Shown piece after piece: positions 26,410-34,205 of a stretch of 34,571 bases of DNA (its first letter is position 1; every line of letters starts with the position of its first letter). The notes under the pieces are model-generated. The model was not told the origin of the DNA. It did not search any database and was given only the letters and a program-made list of their open reading frames with translations. Source of the DNA: Nannocystineae bacterium (GTDB lineage Bacteria > Myxococcota_A > Polyangia > Haliangiales > Haliangiaceae). The position numbers and the translations under genes were made by a program. The stretch covers positions 1-34,571 of the forward strand of contig SLNH01000234.1 in the NCBI GenBank assembly GCA_007133195.1. The letters are read 5' to 3'.

Positions 26410-26687
26410 GGTAGCTCCTTTTTTCCCGCACGTTCGGTGGCCCGCGATCTCGCCTCGGTGGGGTCGGCGGGGTCGGCGGGGCGACTTTCACGATGTCCAC
26501 ACGACTTCGGTTCAAGGTATCACGGCCGCACCCGCCGCGGGCCAGAAGCTCGGCGGCCCTTCGCCGCGCCTCGGCGACGCGCCGGCGCGCCGTGGCGGCG
26601 CAGTGTAGGACGCGGTATGGTCATCTCGCGGTGGCACCGGAACGACGTACGCTGCGAACCAGCCCGGGATCGGGGGCCGTACAGCCG

Positions 26688-28202
26688 GTGAGAGAGTTCG
26701 GCGCGGCCCGAAGCGACCAGATCTACCGGGCGATGTTCGAAACGAACACCGCCATCAAGCTGCTCATCGAGCCGCAGAGCGGGCGCATCGTCGACGCCAA
26801 CACGGCGGCCGTAGAGTTTTATGGCTGGCCGCGCGATGTGCTGCGCAGCATGCGCATCACCGACATCAACACGCTGAGCCAGGCCGAGGTCGAGGCCGAG
26901 CTGCAAAACGCCCGGACCGGGCGACGGAAATACTTCCGCTTCCGCCACCGGACGGCCGGCGGCGAGATCCGCCACGTCGAGGTCCACAGCGGACCGATCG
27001 AGGTGGGAGCGCAGGAGTTTCTGTTTTCGATCGTCCACGACGTGACGGAGCGCGATCGGCTGGAAGAGCAGCTTCAGCAGTCGCAGCGCCTCGAGGGCAT
27101 CGGCCGGCTCGCCGGCGGCGTCGCCCACGACTTCAACAACCTGCTCACGGTGATGCTCACGACGGCCGGCGCCATGGCTCGGTACGTGGGCGACGATCCC
27201 GACCTACGCGGCTACGTGGAGGACCTGATGAGCGCTGCGCAGCGGGCGGCGGCGCTTACGCGAGAGCTTTTGGCGTTCAGTCGTCGCCAGGTGATGCAGC
27301 CGCGCTCGGTGCAGCTAAACGAGGTCATCTCCGAAATGGAGGGCCTCTTGCGGCGCACGCTCGGGCATCCGATCGACCTGCGGGTCGAGCCCGCGCGCGG
27401 GCTTCCCCTCGTTTATGCCGATCCGAGTCGCATCGACCAGGTCATCATGAACCTGGTGTTGAATGCGCGCGACGCGATGCCCTCCGGTGGTCGGTTGACA
27501 CTCCGCACGGCCGCCGTCGATCTGGACGAGGACAATGTCGCGCTGCTCTCCGCAGGGAAGTGGGTGACGCTGTCGGTCTCGGACACCGGTTCCGGTATGG
27601 ACGAGACGACCCGAGCGAAGCTCTTCGAGCCGTTTTTCAGCGGAAAGCCGGGCGGCCAGGGAACCGGCCTGGGGCTCTCCACCGCCTACGGGATCGTCAA
27701 GCAGTCGGGCGGGAACATCACCGTGACGACCGAACCGGGCGATGGCAGCGAGTTCGTGGTCTACCTACCGCCCACCACTGACGCCCCGGCGGTCCCGGCC
27801 GACGCTGGCGCCGAAACGCGAGCTGCTGCGACGGGCGACGGCACGGTGCTCGTCGCGGAGGACATGGACGAGGTGCGGGCGGCGCTCGCGGGCGTGCTTC
27901 GCCGGGCAGGCTTCCAGGTGTTGGAGGCGGCCTCTGCGGCCGAGGCGCTGGACTTGTCGGACTCGGAGATCGCTTCGCTCGACGCGGTGGTGACCGACGT
28001 CGTGATGTCGGGCAGCTCGGGGATCGATTTGGCGGCGACCTTGCTGGAGGAGAGGCCGGGGCTGCCGGTCCTCCTGATCACCGGCGATGTCCGAAACCAC
28101 GACCTGGAGCGGCGTCCCCCGGGCGCCCGCCTCCTTCAAAAGCCGTTCGAAGGCGACGAACTGGTCCGCGTCGTGCTCGAACTCCTCGACGCGAAGAGGT
28201 GA
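26688..28202 (+). CDS. PAS-domain hybrid histidine kinase with receiver
   Basis: Two-component sensor kinase, soluble (no membrane span). Domains from GTG 26688: PAS at about 10-120 (YRAMFETNTAIKLLIEPQSGRIVDANTAAVEFYG); HisKA with the phospho-acceptor His147 in GGVAHDFNNLLTV; HATPase with N box NLVLNARDAM, G1 DTGSGMD, FEPFFSGK and G2 GTGLGLS; then a receiver at about 390-500 with VLVAEDMD, phospho-acceptor Asp437 (VVTDVVM), LITGD and QKPF. The total is 504 residues. The frame is open to 26493, but the extra 65 residues are Arg-rich and unlike the family. No separate response regulator is adjacent, so phosphate may stay within the protein or go to a distant one. Confidence 0.93.
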   Translation: MREFGAARSDQIYRAMFETNTAIKLLIEPQSGRIVDANTAAVEFYGWPRDVLRSMRITDINTLSQAEVEAELQNARTGRRKYFRFRHRTAGGEIRHVEVHSGPIEVGAQEFLFSIVHDVTERDRLEEQLQQSQRLEGIGRLAGGVAHDFNNLLTVMLTTAGAMARYVGDDPDLRGYVEDLMSAAQRAAALTRELLAFSRRQVMQPRSVQLNEVISEMEGLLRRTLGHPIDLRVEPARGLPLVYADPSRIDQVIMNLVLNARDAMPSGGRLTLRTAAVDLDEDNVALLSAGKWVTLSVSDTGSGMDETTRAKLFEPFFSGKPGGQGTGLGLSTAYGIVKQSGGNITVTTEPGDGSEFVVYLPPTTDAPAVPADAGAETRAAATGDGTVLVAEDMDEVRAALAGVLRRAGFQVLEAASAAEALDLSDSEIASLDAVVTDVVMSGSSGIDLAATLLEERPGLPVLLITGDVRNHDLERRPPGARLLQKPFEGDELVRVVLELLDAKR

Positions 28203-28248
28203 GCGGGCGCCGAGCGGCGTCACTCGGCCGGGCGTGTGGCCCCGCGCG

Positions 28249-28280
28249 GCGCTCCGCCAAATCCGCGCGGCGCGGAGCGC
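28249..28280. terminator. hairpin between converging genes
   Basis: Nine-base perfect arms GCGCTCCGC (28249-28257) and GCGGAGCGC (28272-28280) enclose a 14-base loop. No T-run follows on either strand. It is placed to shield the kinase and TPR genes from each other's transcription. Confidence 0.4.
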
Positions 28281-28302
28281 GATCGTCGCCCACCAGGGCG
28301 GC

Positions 28303-29526
28303 TCACTGATCCGATGACGAGTCTTCGCTCTTGTCCTTGAGCTTGGACATCAGCACGTCGCCGAGTCGGATGCGACCGTCAGTTTGAAAATCTGGCTGCG
28401 GCTTGTCCCGGCCGCTGCGGCCGCGTCCCCGGCGCCGCCCCTGGCCTTGCTGCTTCGGCGCCCCCTGACCCTGCTTTTGCCCCTGTTGTTTTTGTCCCGG
28501 GTGGGGCTTTCGCTGCTTGCTCTCCTGGGCGCCGTCGGGTTTTGGGCCGTCGGCTCTCTGACCGCCTGGCCCGCGCCCGGCTCGGTTGTCGGCCCCGCCG
28601 CGCCGCCCGCGAGCGCCGCCCTCGCGCCCACGATCTTTGTTCTGCTTCGCCTGCGGCCGCGGCAACGAGCGCCTCAGGCCGTGCAGGCGATCGCGCGTGG
28701 CGTGGATGTGGCGGCGGACTTTCGGCGCGTCTTCACGGAGGGCCGCGCGGAGGAGCTCTTCCGCCTCGCCTAGGAGCTTGTGCGCAGCAGCGTGATCGTC
28801 GTCCTTGCGGGTCTCTGCGCGGTCTACGAGGAGCTGGGCGACGTTGTGCAAAAGCAGTGCGCTCTGCGGCACCGCCTCGAGTCCGCGCCTGTAGGTCGCC
28901 TCCGCCTTCGCCGAGTCGCGCTCTGCCTCTTTGTACCAAGTGCCGCGCGCGTTCCAGGTAAACTCGGTGTCGTCGATCTCCGCAGCGCGCTCCCACTCGG
29001 CCTCGCTGCGCTCGCGGTCGTCGAACCAGTAGGCCTGCGCGAGCAAAGAGCGGTAGAACGGATCGCGGCCTAGGCGGCCCTCGAGCTGCGGTAGGAGCTC
29101 GGCGAGCCGCGACGAGAACGCGGGGGCCCCGCGGATGTCTTTGAGGTCGAACATCAGCACCGCGAACCCGAGGCGCACCAAATGGAGAAGCCGGCTCGGC
29201 TCCTCGGCGCCGATGGTGTCATCGGAGGCGGCCGCGAACGCCTCCAAGGCTTCGGTGGTGGCGCTGAGCGCTTCGTCAGTGTTGCCGCTCCGCCGGGCCG
29301 CGTGGGCTCGAACGAAGTAAAACTCGACCCCGGGCCGCTCGCCGTCGAGACCGAGGCGAACCACCTGCTCGCCGATGTCACCGCAGCCTACTTTGTAGGC
29401 GAGCTCGGCCACCGGCGGTCCGATCTCCGGATACTGGGTGCAAAGCTCCACGAGCTTGCGAAGCTCGGGGCGCGGATCGCCACGCGTCGCCTCCATGTCC
29501 AGGGCCTCCGAGTTACCGTGATGCAC
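28303..29526 (-). CDS. TPR protein with basic Arg/Gly/Gln-rich tail
   Basis: 407 residues from GTG 29526, which has GGAGG at seven bases spacing; GTG 29532 is one base from that site and is disfavoured, and ATG 29496 is a later option. The first 265 or so residues are helical, with TPR-like pairs (PGVEFYFVRAHAARRSGNTDEALSATTEALEAF; FTWNARGTWYKEAERDSAKAEATYRRGLEAVPQSALLLHNVAQLL). A 100-residue strongly basic Arg/Gly/Gln/Lys tail follows (RGREGGARGRRGG, QKQQGQKQGQG, GRRRGRGRSG). It ends in a conserved-looking cap, DGRIRLGDVLMSKLKDK. The tail resembles RNA-binding RGG-type segments. Function unknown; a protein-RNA scaffold is my inference. Confidence 0.85.
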   Translation of the reverse strand: MHHGNSEALDMEATRGDPRPELRKLVELCTQYPEIGPPVAELAYKVGCGDIGEQVVRLGLDGERPGVEFYFVRAHAARRSGNTDEALSATTEALEAFAAASDDTIGAEEPSRLLHLVRLGFAVLMFDLKDIRGAPAFSSRLAELLPQLEGRLGRDPFYRSLLAQAYWFDDRERSEAEWERAAEIDDTEFTWNARGTWYKEAERDSAKAEATYRRGLEAVPQSALLLHNVAQLLVDRAETRKDDDHAAAHKLLGEAEELLRAALREDAPKVRRHIHATRDRLHGLRRSLPRPQAKQNKDRGREGGARGRRGGADNRAGRGPGGQRADGPKPDGAQESKQRKPHPGQKQQGQKQGQGAPKQQGQGRRRGRGRSGRDKPQPDFQTDGRIRLGDVLMSKLKDKSEDSSSDQ

Positions 29527-29662
29527 AGACACGCCTCCGTTCTAGCGTCTACGGAGGACTTTGGCGAGGCCCCTTGGCCAGAGCTGCGGTCGGGTTTGGG
29601 TTTTTCTCGAGTACTGGGCGCGAGCGCGTCCGAGCCGGCGGCGGGGTGACCGGACGGAGTCC

Positions 29663-29678
29663 GAATGAATGTTCATTC
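29663..29678. promoter_or_regulatory. TetR-type palindrome with no adjacent regulator gene
   Basis: GAATGAA-TG-TTCATTC is perfect over two 7-base arms, an AT-rich island in GC-rich DNA, and looks like a TetR-family operator. It sits 3 bases before ATG 29682. It differs in sequence from the operator at 15972, so it probably answers to a different regulator. Confidence 0.55.
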
Positions 29679-29681
29679 ACG

Positions 29682-29951
29682 ATGAGCAAGATTGCGAAAT
29701 CACCCGGACCGGCGCGCGCGCTCATCCCGGCACGAATCCGGTTGCTCGAGTTGCTCGAGATCCGAGGCAACGCTCTTCCACGGCGGTTCGGACGACACGC
29801 GTGGGACTGGGTGTCCTGCGCGAAACGGGTGTCGGGCGGGCGAGGTCGCCGAGCGGGCGGGGTCGCGTCGGGGGCCCGGAGCCTCCCACCGGCCGCCGCC
29901 ACCGCTCGACGCCCGCCGCCGCCGGCAATCTCGATGAGGCTTATTTGTTAG
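29682..29951 (+). other. orphan reading frame in a 476-base gap, possible TetR remnant
   Basis: The 29527-30002 gap holds the palindrome at 29663 and this frame (89 residues, MSKIAKSPGPARALIPARIRLLELLEIRG). The opening loosely resembles the first helix of a TetR regulator, but the rest turns into Arg/Gly/Pro-rich sequence with no helix-turn-helix, and no ribosome-binding site is visible. Either a decayed regulator or chance. Nothing else is seen in the gap apart from the AAGGGAG site before 30003. Confidence 0.15.
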
Positions 29952-30002
29952 CATGGGCCGGCGCGAGGTCCGCGCAGGCAATCGCACGCGAAGGGAGCGC
30001 AT

Positions 30003-30416
30003 ATGGCCAAGCAGGACGGAAAGCACGTGGTCGAAAACAAACCGCCCAGCGGCAACGAGGTGGGTGGCAGCATCGAGATGTCCACTGATGTCGTCGCGAC
30101 GGTGGCGGCCCTGGCGGCTCGGGACGTTCCCGGCATTCACGCGCTGGGCAAGTCGCGGCTCATCGCGCTCCGCGGCGACCAAAAGCGCGGGGTCGCTGCC
30201 GAGGTGGGCAAAGAAGAGGCAGCCATCGACGTGGAGGTCATCATCGAGCACGGCGTGGACATTCGCGAAGTGGGCGGCCAGCTTCGGCGACGCATCGCCG
30301 AGGAGGTGGACAAGATGACCGGGCGCAAAGTCGTGGAGGTGAACATCGACATCGTGGATGTCCACCTGCCCGGTGAGGACAAGGGCGCCGAGGTCGACAC
30401 GGCGCGCGTCAGGTAA
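30003..30416 (+). CDS. Asp23/Gls24 family envelope-stress protein
   Basis: 137 residues from ATG 30003 with AAGGGAG upstream. The family core is clear: GGSIEMSTDVVATVAALAARDVPGIHAL, then EEAAIDVEVIIEHGVDIREVGGQLRRRIAEEVDKMTGRKVVEVNIDIVDVHLP. The family is known from Gram-positive bacteria as alkaline-shock, envelope-associated proteins. No membrane span is present here, so a membrane partner would be needed. A Lys/Glu/Asn/Pro leader and an acidic tail flank the core. It converges on the glycosyltransferase gene. I infer a stress role from family and from the nearby Hsp20/UspA pair. Confidence 0.92.
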   Translation: MAKQDGKHVVENKPPSGNEVGGSIEMSTDVVATVAALAARDVPGIHALGKSRLIALRGDQKRGVAAEVGKEEAAIDVEVIIEHGVDIREVGGQLRRRIAEEVDKMTGRKVVEVNIDIVDVHLPGEDKGAEVDTARVR

Positions 30417-30426
30417 TATGCCGGGC

Positions 30427-30476
30427 CGGCGCCCGCGACCGCGGCGTCCGCGCGAGGTGCCGCCCGGCGGGCGCCG
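30427..30476. terminator. GC-rich hairpin between converging genes
   Basis: Ten-base perfect arms CGGCGCCCGC (30427-30436) and GCGGGCGCCG (30467-30476) enclose a 30-base loop that contains a smaller CGCGG/CCGCG stem. No T-run; possible Rho-type or stability element. Confidence 0.35.
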
Positions 30477-30480
30477 CCCG

Positions 30481-31566
30481 TTACGACGCCGCCTCGCGCG
30501 CCGGCGGATCGCCCAGGCGGGCGAGGTGATCGTCCAGGGCTCCGAGCAGTTCGCGGTTTCCGTCTTGCTGGTAGCGCGAAAGTCGCTCGTCACAGCCCGG
30601 GATCGCGTCTAGGAACGCGCTCAGCGCGGGGCCGTCGATCGAGCTCGCCGCGTGCCCGTAGCCCTCGCGCTCGAGGTAGCGGGCGTTCAAGATCTGCTCG
30701 AACTGGCCGCGGATGGGGACAGATAGCATCGGCTTGCGCAGGTAGACGGCTTCGCTCATCAGGGTGAAGCCGCCCTGTCCGACGACGCCGCGCGCCGAGG
30801 CCAAATCCTCGATGAATTGGGCTTCGTCGAACGGGCGGAACCGCAGGTTTCGATCGATCTGTTCGCGCTCTACCTTGCGCAGGCCGTAGATCCGGCACTC
30901 CACGCCGCTCGCCCGTAAGGTCTCGGCCAGGCGCTCGAAGCCGGCGATGTTTTGGTACACGAGCAGGTGGTCGCCTCGCGTCGGCGAGGCGCGCAGAATT
31001 TCGGGGCGAAGGATCGGGGGCACCAGGGTGGTGCGCGGTTTCAAAGACAGCGGCCGGAAGAAGGTCGTGACGAAGTAGTGGTCGCAGAACGGCAGCTTCG
31101 CCTTGATCAAGGCCCGCGCCAGCTCGAAGGGCACGCGCTCGCCCTGGATCACCTCCGGCGGGTGGGTCCCCCGGTTGATGATCTGCATGTTGTCCACCGA
31201 GAGCACGGGGAGCCGGTGTGTCTTGGCGTAGTAGTAGGTCCAAGACTCGAAGTCGCTGATCACCACCTCGGGCTCGAAGTCGTCGATGAGCCGGAAGTAG
31301 GCCGCCACGTTGCGGGGCACGCCGAGCGCGCCCTTGAGGGCGTTCGACCACAGCGTCTTGCCGCGGCGCATGCGGTTTTCCTCGGTGACGATGTGAAAGC
31401 CGTGGATGCGGTTGATGCCGGCGAAACGGCGCCGGAGGTAGTCGACCGCGCGTCCGGAGGCCATCACCTCGACCTCGTGCCCTCGCTCCACGAGGTGATC
31501 GAGCACCACGCGCGATCGCATGGCGTGCCCCATCCCCTCGCCGACCACACCGTAGAGAATTCGCAT
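30481..31566 (-). CDS. MJ1255/VC2487-type glycosyltransferase
   Basis: 361 residues, GT-B fold related to MurG. It starts MRILYGVVGEGMGHAMRSRVVLDHL, the nucleotide-sugar family's Gly-rich N-terminal loop. VVISDFESW, a central linker, and the C-terminal donor site (GVVGQGGFTLMSEAVYLRKPMLSVPIRGQFEQILNARYLER) are intact, with Gly-Gly-Phe and the Glu of SEA in the usual place. It would transfer a sugar onto a lipid or cell-surface acceptor; donor and acceptor are unknown. The start is fixed by the family's first residues though no ribosome-binding site is clear. It is divergent from the gene at 31608 with only 41 bases between, so the two may share control. Confidence 0.9.
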   Translation of the reverse strand: MRILYGVVGEGMGHAMRSRVVLDHLVERGHEVEVMASGRAVDYLRRRFAGINRIHGFHIVTEENRMRRGKTLWSNALKGALGVPRNVAAYFRLIDDFEPEVVISDFESWTYYYAKTHRLPVLSVDNMQIINRGTHPPEVIQGERVPFELARALIKAKLPFCDHYFVTTFFRPLSLKPRTTLVPPILRPEILRASPTRGDHLLVYQNIAGFERLAETLRASGVECRIYGLRKVEREQIDRNLRFRPFDEAQFIEDLASARGVVGQGGFTLMSEAVYLRKPMLSVPIRGQFEQILNARYLEREGYGHAASSIDGPALSAFLDAIPGCDERLSRYQQDGNRELLGALDDHLARLGDPPAREAAS

Positions 31567-31607
31567 GGCGGGGAGTGTGACCCACGAGGCGCGCGCGCGA
31601 AAACCCG

Positions 31608-32663
31608 GTGGGTGAGCTTTCCCCGCGCGGGCACTTCGGCGACGCTTTCCCCGTGAGACGTTCGGCCGGCGCCCCGCGGGCCACCACGCCCTGGCGACGC
31701 TATCTGTGGAGCGAGTTCGTCCCGCTGCCCGAGCTCGCGAGCCCCGCTCTTTTATCCACGCTCGCCGCGCGCGGGATCGGGCTGCGTGCCGCCGTCTACC
31801 CGGACGACCTGGGAAAGGTCGCCTCGGTTCGGCGCGCGTTCGACCGCGCGGGCGTGGAGCTCGGTCTTTGGCCGCTTTTGCGCGACCGAGACGGCCGCTG
31901 GGGGAGCTGCGATAACGCCGAGGCGTTCTCGGCGCACGCGCTGGACGCCGCGCGCGCGGCGGGGGAGCCGGCCCCGGCCATGGTGCTGGACCTCGAACCT
32001 CCCATCGGCCGCGTCCGCGCAGCCCTTCGGGGTCGCCTCGCCGGGCCGCGGGGATCGGGCGCCCGCTGGCCCCACGGCACCCGGGAGCTCGCCGCGCTCG
32101 CGAAAGCGCTCCGCAGGCGCGCCGCGCGCGTCGGGCTCGCCGCGATCCCGGCCGTGGTCGCCGACGCCAAGACCGCGGGATGGCAGCGCGCGCTCGGCAC
32201 CCCGGTTCATTTCCTGCACAGCGACCACGTGAGCGTGATGGCCTACAGCACGCTCCTGGAGGGGTATAGCCGCGGCGCGCTGCGGCGGGTAGACGCCGAA
32301 CGGCTCCTTTTCTGGCTTTCGGTCTCGGCGCTGCGGCGCTACGGCGCTCGCGCCGGCGTCTCGCTCGGCGTGGTGGGGAGCGGAGCGCTGGGTGACGAAG
32401 CCAGTTACCGCCATCCCTCCGAGCTCGCCGAGGACGTGGCCGTGGCGCAGGCGGGGGGCGCCCGCGCGCTCGGGCTCTACGGGCTGGACGGAATCCTGGC
32501 CCGCCCCCCTGTCGAGGCGTGGCTCGCGGTCTTTGCCGGCTCAGGCGCCGCCTGCGAACGCGCGCCCCCCGCGCTCACGTGGCGCGCGCGCGCAGTGGCG
32601 GCGGCGCTCACCGCCGGCTCGCCGCTTCTGTCGGCGCTGTTTCGCGCCGCGACCCGCGGTTAG
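31608..32663 (+). CDS. unrecognised alpha/beta-barrel-like protein
   Basis: 351 residues from GTG 31608; GTG 31653 is equally possible, and neither has a ribosome-binding site. The body alternates helices and strands in a pattern suggesting a TIM barrel: LWSEFVPLPELASPALLSTLAARGIGLRAAVYPDD; VELGLWPLLRD; AMVLDLEPPIG (acidic strand end); VGLAAIPAVV; VSVMAYSTLL; GVSLGVVGSG; GARALGLYGLDGI. Acidic residues after strands (DLEPP) would suit a glycoside-hydrolase-like site, but I do not recognise a family. No signal peptide. Divergent from the glycosyltransferase, which supports a polysaccharide-related role as inference. Confidence 0.75.
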   Translation: MGELSPRGHFGDAFPVRRSAGAPRATTPWRRYLWSEFVPLPELASPALLSTLAARGIGLRAAVYPDDLGKVASVRRAFDRAGVELGLWPLLRDRDGRWGSCDNAEAFSAHALDAARAAGEPAPAMVLDLEPPIGRVRAALRGRLAGPRGSGARWPHGTRELAALAKALRRRAARVGLAAIPAVVADAKTAGWQRALGTPVHFLHSDHVSVMAYSTLLEGYSRGALRRVDAERLLFWLSVSALRRYGARAGVSLGVVGSGALGDEASYRHPSELAEDVAVAQAGGARALGLYGLDGILARPPVEAWLAVFAGSGAACERAPPALTWRARAVAAALTAGSPLLSALFRAATRG

Positions 32664-32678
32664 GCCGCGCGTCGCCAG

Positions 32679-32694
32679 CCGCGCGAGCGCGCGG
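32679..32694. terminator. short GC hairpin between converging genes
   Basis: CCGCGCG-AG-CGCGCGG, a perfect 7-bp stem between the stops of the barrel-like gene and hsp20. No T-run follows, so termination is uncertain. Confidence 0.25.
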
Positions 32695-32724
32695 GCGTGC
32701 TGCATCTCAGCCGGCGAGCTCGCC

Positions 32725-33186
32725 CTACGACGAGGCGCCCTTCGAGAGCGAGATCTTGCGCGCCTTGGCGCTCTCGCGCTTCGGCATCGTCACGGTGAGT
32801 ACGCCGTCTTCGAGCTTCGCCGAGGCGTTATCCACATCGGCCGTGTCCGGAAGGGCGAACGAGCGGGTGAACGAGCCGTAGGAGCGCTCGTAGCGAAAGT
32901 ACCGCTCGCCTTCCTTGTGCTCCTCCTCCTCGCGCTTTCCGGTCACCGTGCAGGCCTGTCCGGCGCACGAGATCTCGATGTCCTCTTCGCGCACGCCCGG
33001 CAGATCCCCCCTGATCACGAAGGCGTCGTCGGTCTCCTTCATCTCGAACTCGGGGATGAAGTCCCCGCCGATTTGTTCGAGATCTCCGTCGGAATCGAAG
33101 CGCATGAGGTCGCGCATCATGCGAAACGGATCGAAGGCCGTCGGCGACGGCGGCGTCATGCGCGAACGTCTCGTCAGCATAGCCAT
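32725..33186 (-). CDS. small heat-shock protein Hsp20
   Basis: ATP-independent chaperone that holds unfolding proteins. 153 residues from ATG 33186, chosen because AAAGGAGG lies five bases upstream; the frame to 33225 lacks such a site. The alpha-crystallin domain is at about 45-145: DDAFVIRGDLPGVREEDIEISCAGQACTVTGKREEE and the classic LEDGVLTVTMPK ending. A short N-terminal arm (PFRMMRDLMRFD) and a basic C-terminal tail (KARKISLSKG) are present. No CIRCE-type or other recognised heat-shock element is seen upstream, so control is probably through the upstream UspA gene, 58 bases away on the same strand. Confidence 0.95.
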   Translation of the reverse strand: MAMLTRRSRMTPPSPTAFDPFRMMRDLMRFDSDGDLEQIGGDFIPEFEMKETDDAFVIRGDLPGVREEDIEISCAGQACTVTGKREEEEHKEGERYFRYERSYGSFTRSFALPDTADVDNASAKLEDGVLTVTMPKRESAKARKISLSKGASS

Positions 33187-33244
33187 GGTTGCCTCCTTTG
33201 GGATCGTGGGTCCGAATGCGCTCATACGGTGGACGGCGCGTCAC

Positions 33245-34024
33245 TCAGGCGTCGCCGAGCAGCGCCTCGGGGATGAGGAGCACCGGAACGGGCGCCTGAC
33301 GAAGAACGGCACCGGTGACGGTTCCGAGCGCCCGCTCGCGTTCGGTGATGCGGGAGTGTGCTCCGAGGACGCAAAGATCGTTTTGCCCGCGCGCGATGTG
33401 CTCGAGAAGCTGATGCGCCGGGTCGCCCATCTCGACGTGACACTCGACCGCGACGCTCGGACTGTCGACGCGGTCGGCGAACGCGAACAGGCGCTGGAGC
33501 TCGCGAAAACGCGCCTCTTCGGTAGCGGGACTCGCCGCGGGGCGCTCGAGACCCGGGCTCATGCTCTCGCCAGGGAGCTCGCGCGAGAACACATGCAACA
33601 GGTCGACGGCGCCGTCGGGCTCAGTGAGGGCGATCGCCGCTCGCGCCGCCAGTGGGGAAAACGCAGCGTGATCCACACCGACCACCGGGCGCCGAAATCC
33701 GAGCCCCCGGGGAGCGAAGCGGTCGTGCCCCGCCCGCGTGACCAAAACGGGGCAGGGTGACGAAATTCCCACGCGCATCGGGAGGCGCGATGGCGCGCTC
33801 GCGGTCGCGTCTTCGGACTCGGGCTCGGGCGCCGCGAGCACGAGGAGCTCGGCGCCCCACGCCCGCGCCGCCTCCGCGATCTCGCCCTCCTCGTCCTCTG
33901 GGTCCTCTGGGGCGATCCGGCGCAGTGCGCTCCCCGGACGACGGCTCAGCCGCGCTGCCATGCGGGAGGCGCTCCGGCCGTGCGGGTTGCTGCCCGCGGC
34001 GACGAGGATGCGGCGAACCTCCAT
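33245..34024 (-). CDS. universal stress protein, one full plus one degenerate domain
   Basis: 259 residues. The second half is a complete UspA domain: RRPVVGVDHAAFSPLAARAAIAL, then CHVEMGDPAHQLLEHIARGQNDLCVLGAHSRITERERALGTVTGAVLRQAPVPVLLIPE, with the nucleotide-binding Gly pattern (LGAHS, LGTV). The first 100 residues begin like a UspA domain (RRILVAAGSNPHGRSASRMAARL) but are too short and lose the ATP loop, so this domain is degenerate. No ribosome-binding site is seen before ATG 34024; translation may be leaderless. It is followed by hsp20, suggesting a stress operon. Confidence 0.92.
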   Translation of the reverse strand: MEVRRILVAAGSNPHGRSASRMAARLSRRPGSALRRIAPEDPEDEEGEIAEAARAWGAELLVLAAPEPESEDATASAPSRLPMRVGISSPCPVLVTRAGHDRFAPRGLGFRRPVVGVDHAAFSPLAARAAIALTEPDGAVDLLHVFSRELPGESMSPGLERPAASPATEEARFRELQRLFAFADRVDSPSVAVECHVEMGDPAHQLLEHIARGQNDLCVLGAHSRITERERALGTVTGAVLRQAPVPVLLIPEALLGDA

Positions 34025-34205
34025 GCCGCGGGACGGTGCACTACATGGGCCAAAATCTGGGCGGCTGTAGGTCCCCTCGCTACGTGGCGATTAACGTATT
34101 CGTTGAGTTAGATTACTGATTTGGCTTCGAGCGCGTTGGTATCCTGCGGGATCGGAGGATCTTTGCGACCTAAGCCGCGCCCGAGCGGGCGCATCTGGAG
34201 ATGCT

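Noticed and set aside
26461-26481. Short GGGGTCGGC tandem repeat
   Set aside because: Two nine-base copies only, in a GC-rich stretch; likely chance.
34037-34052. Sigma-54-like element upstream of uspA (minus strand, TGGCCCATGTAGTGCA)
   Set aside because: Spacing is right, but the -12 block is GTGC and the predicted start falls two bases before the ATG, so it is weak and badly placed.
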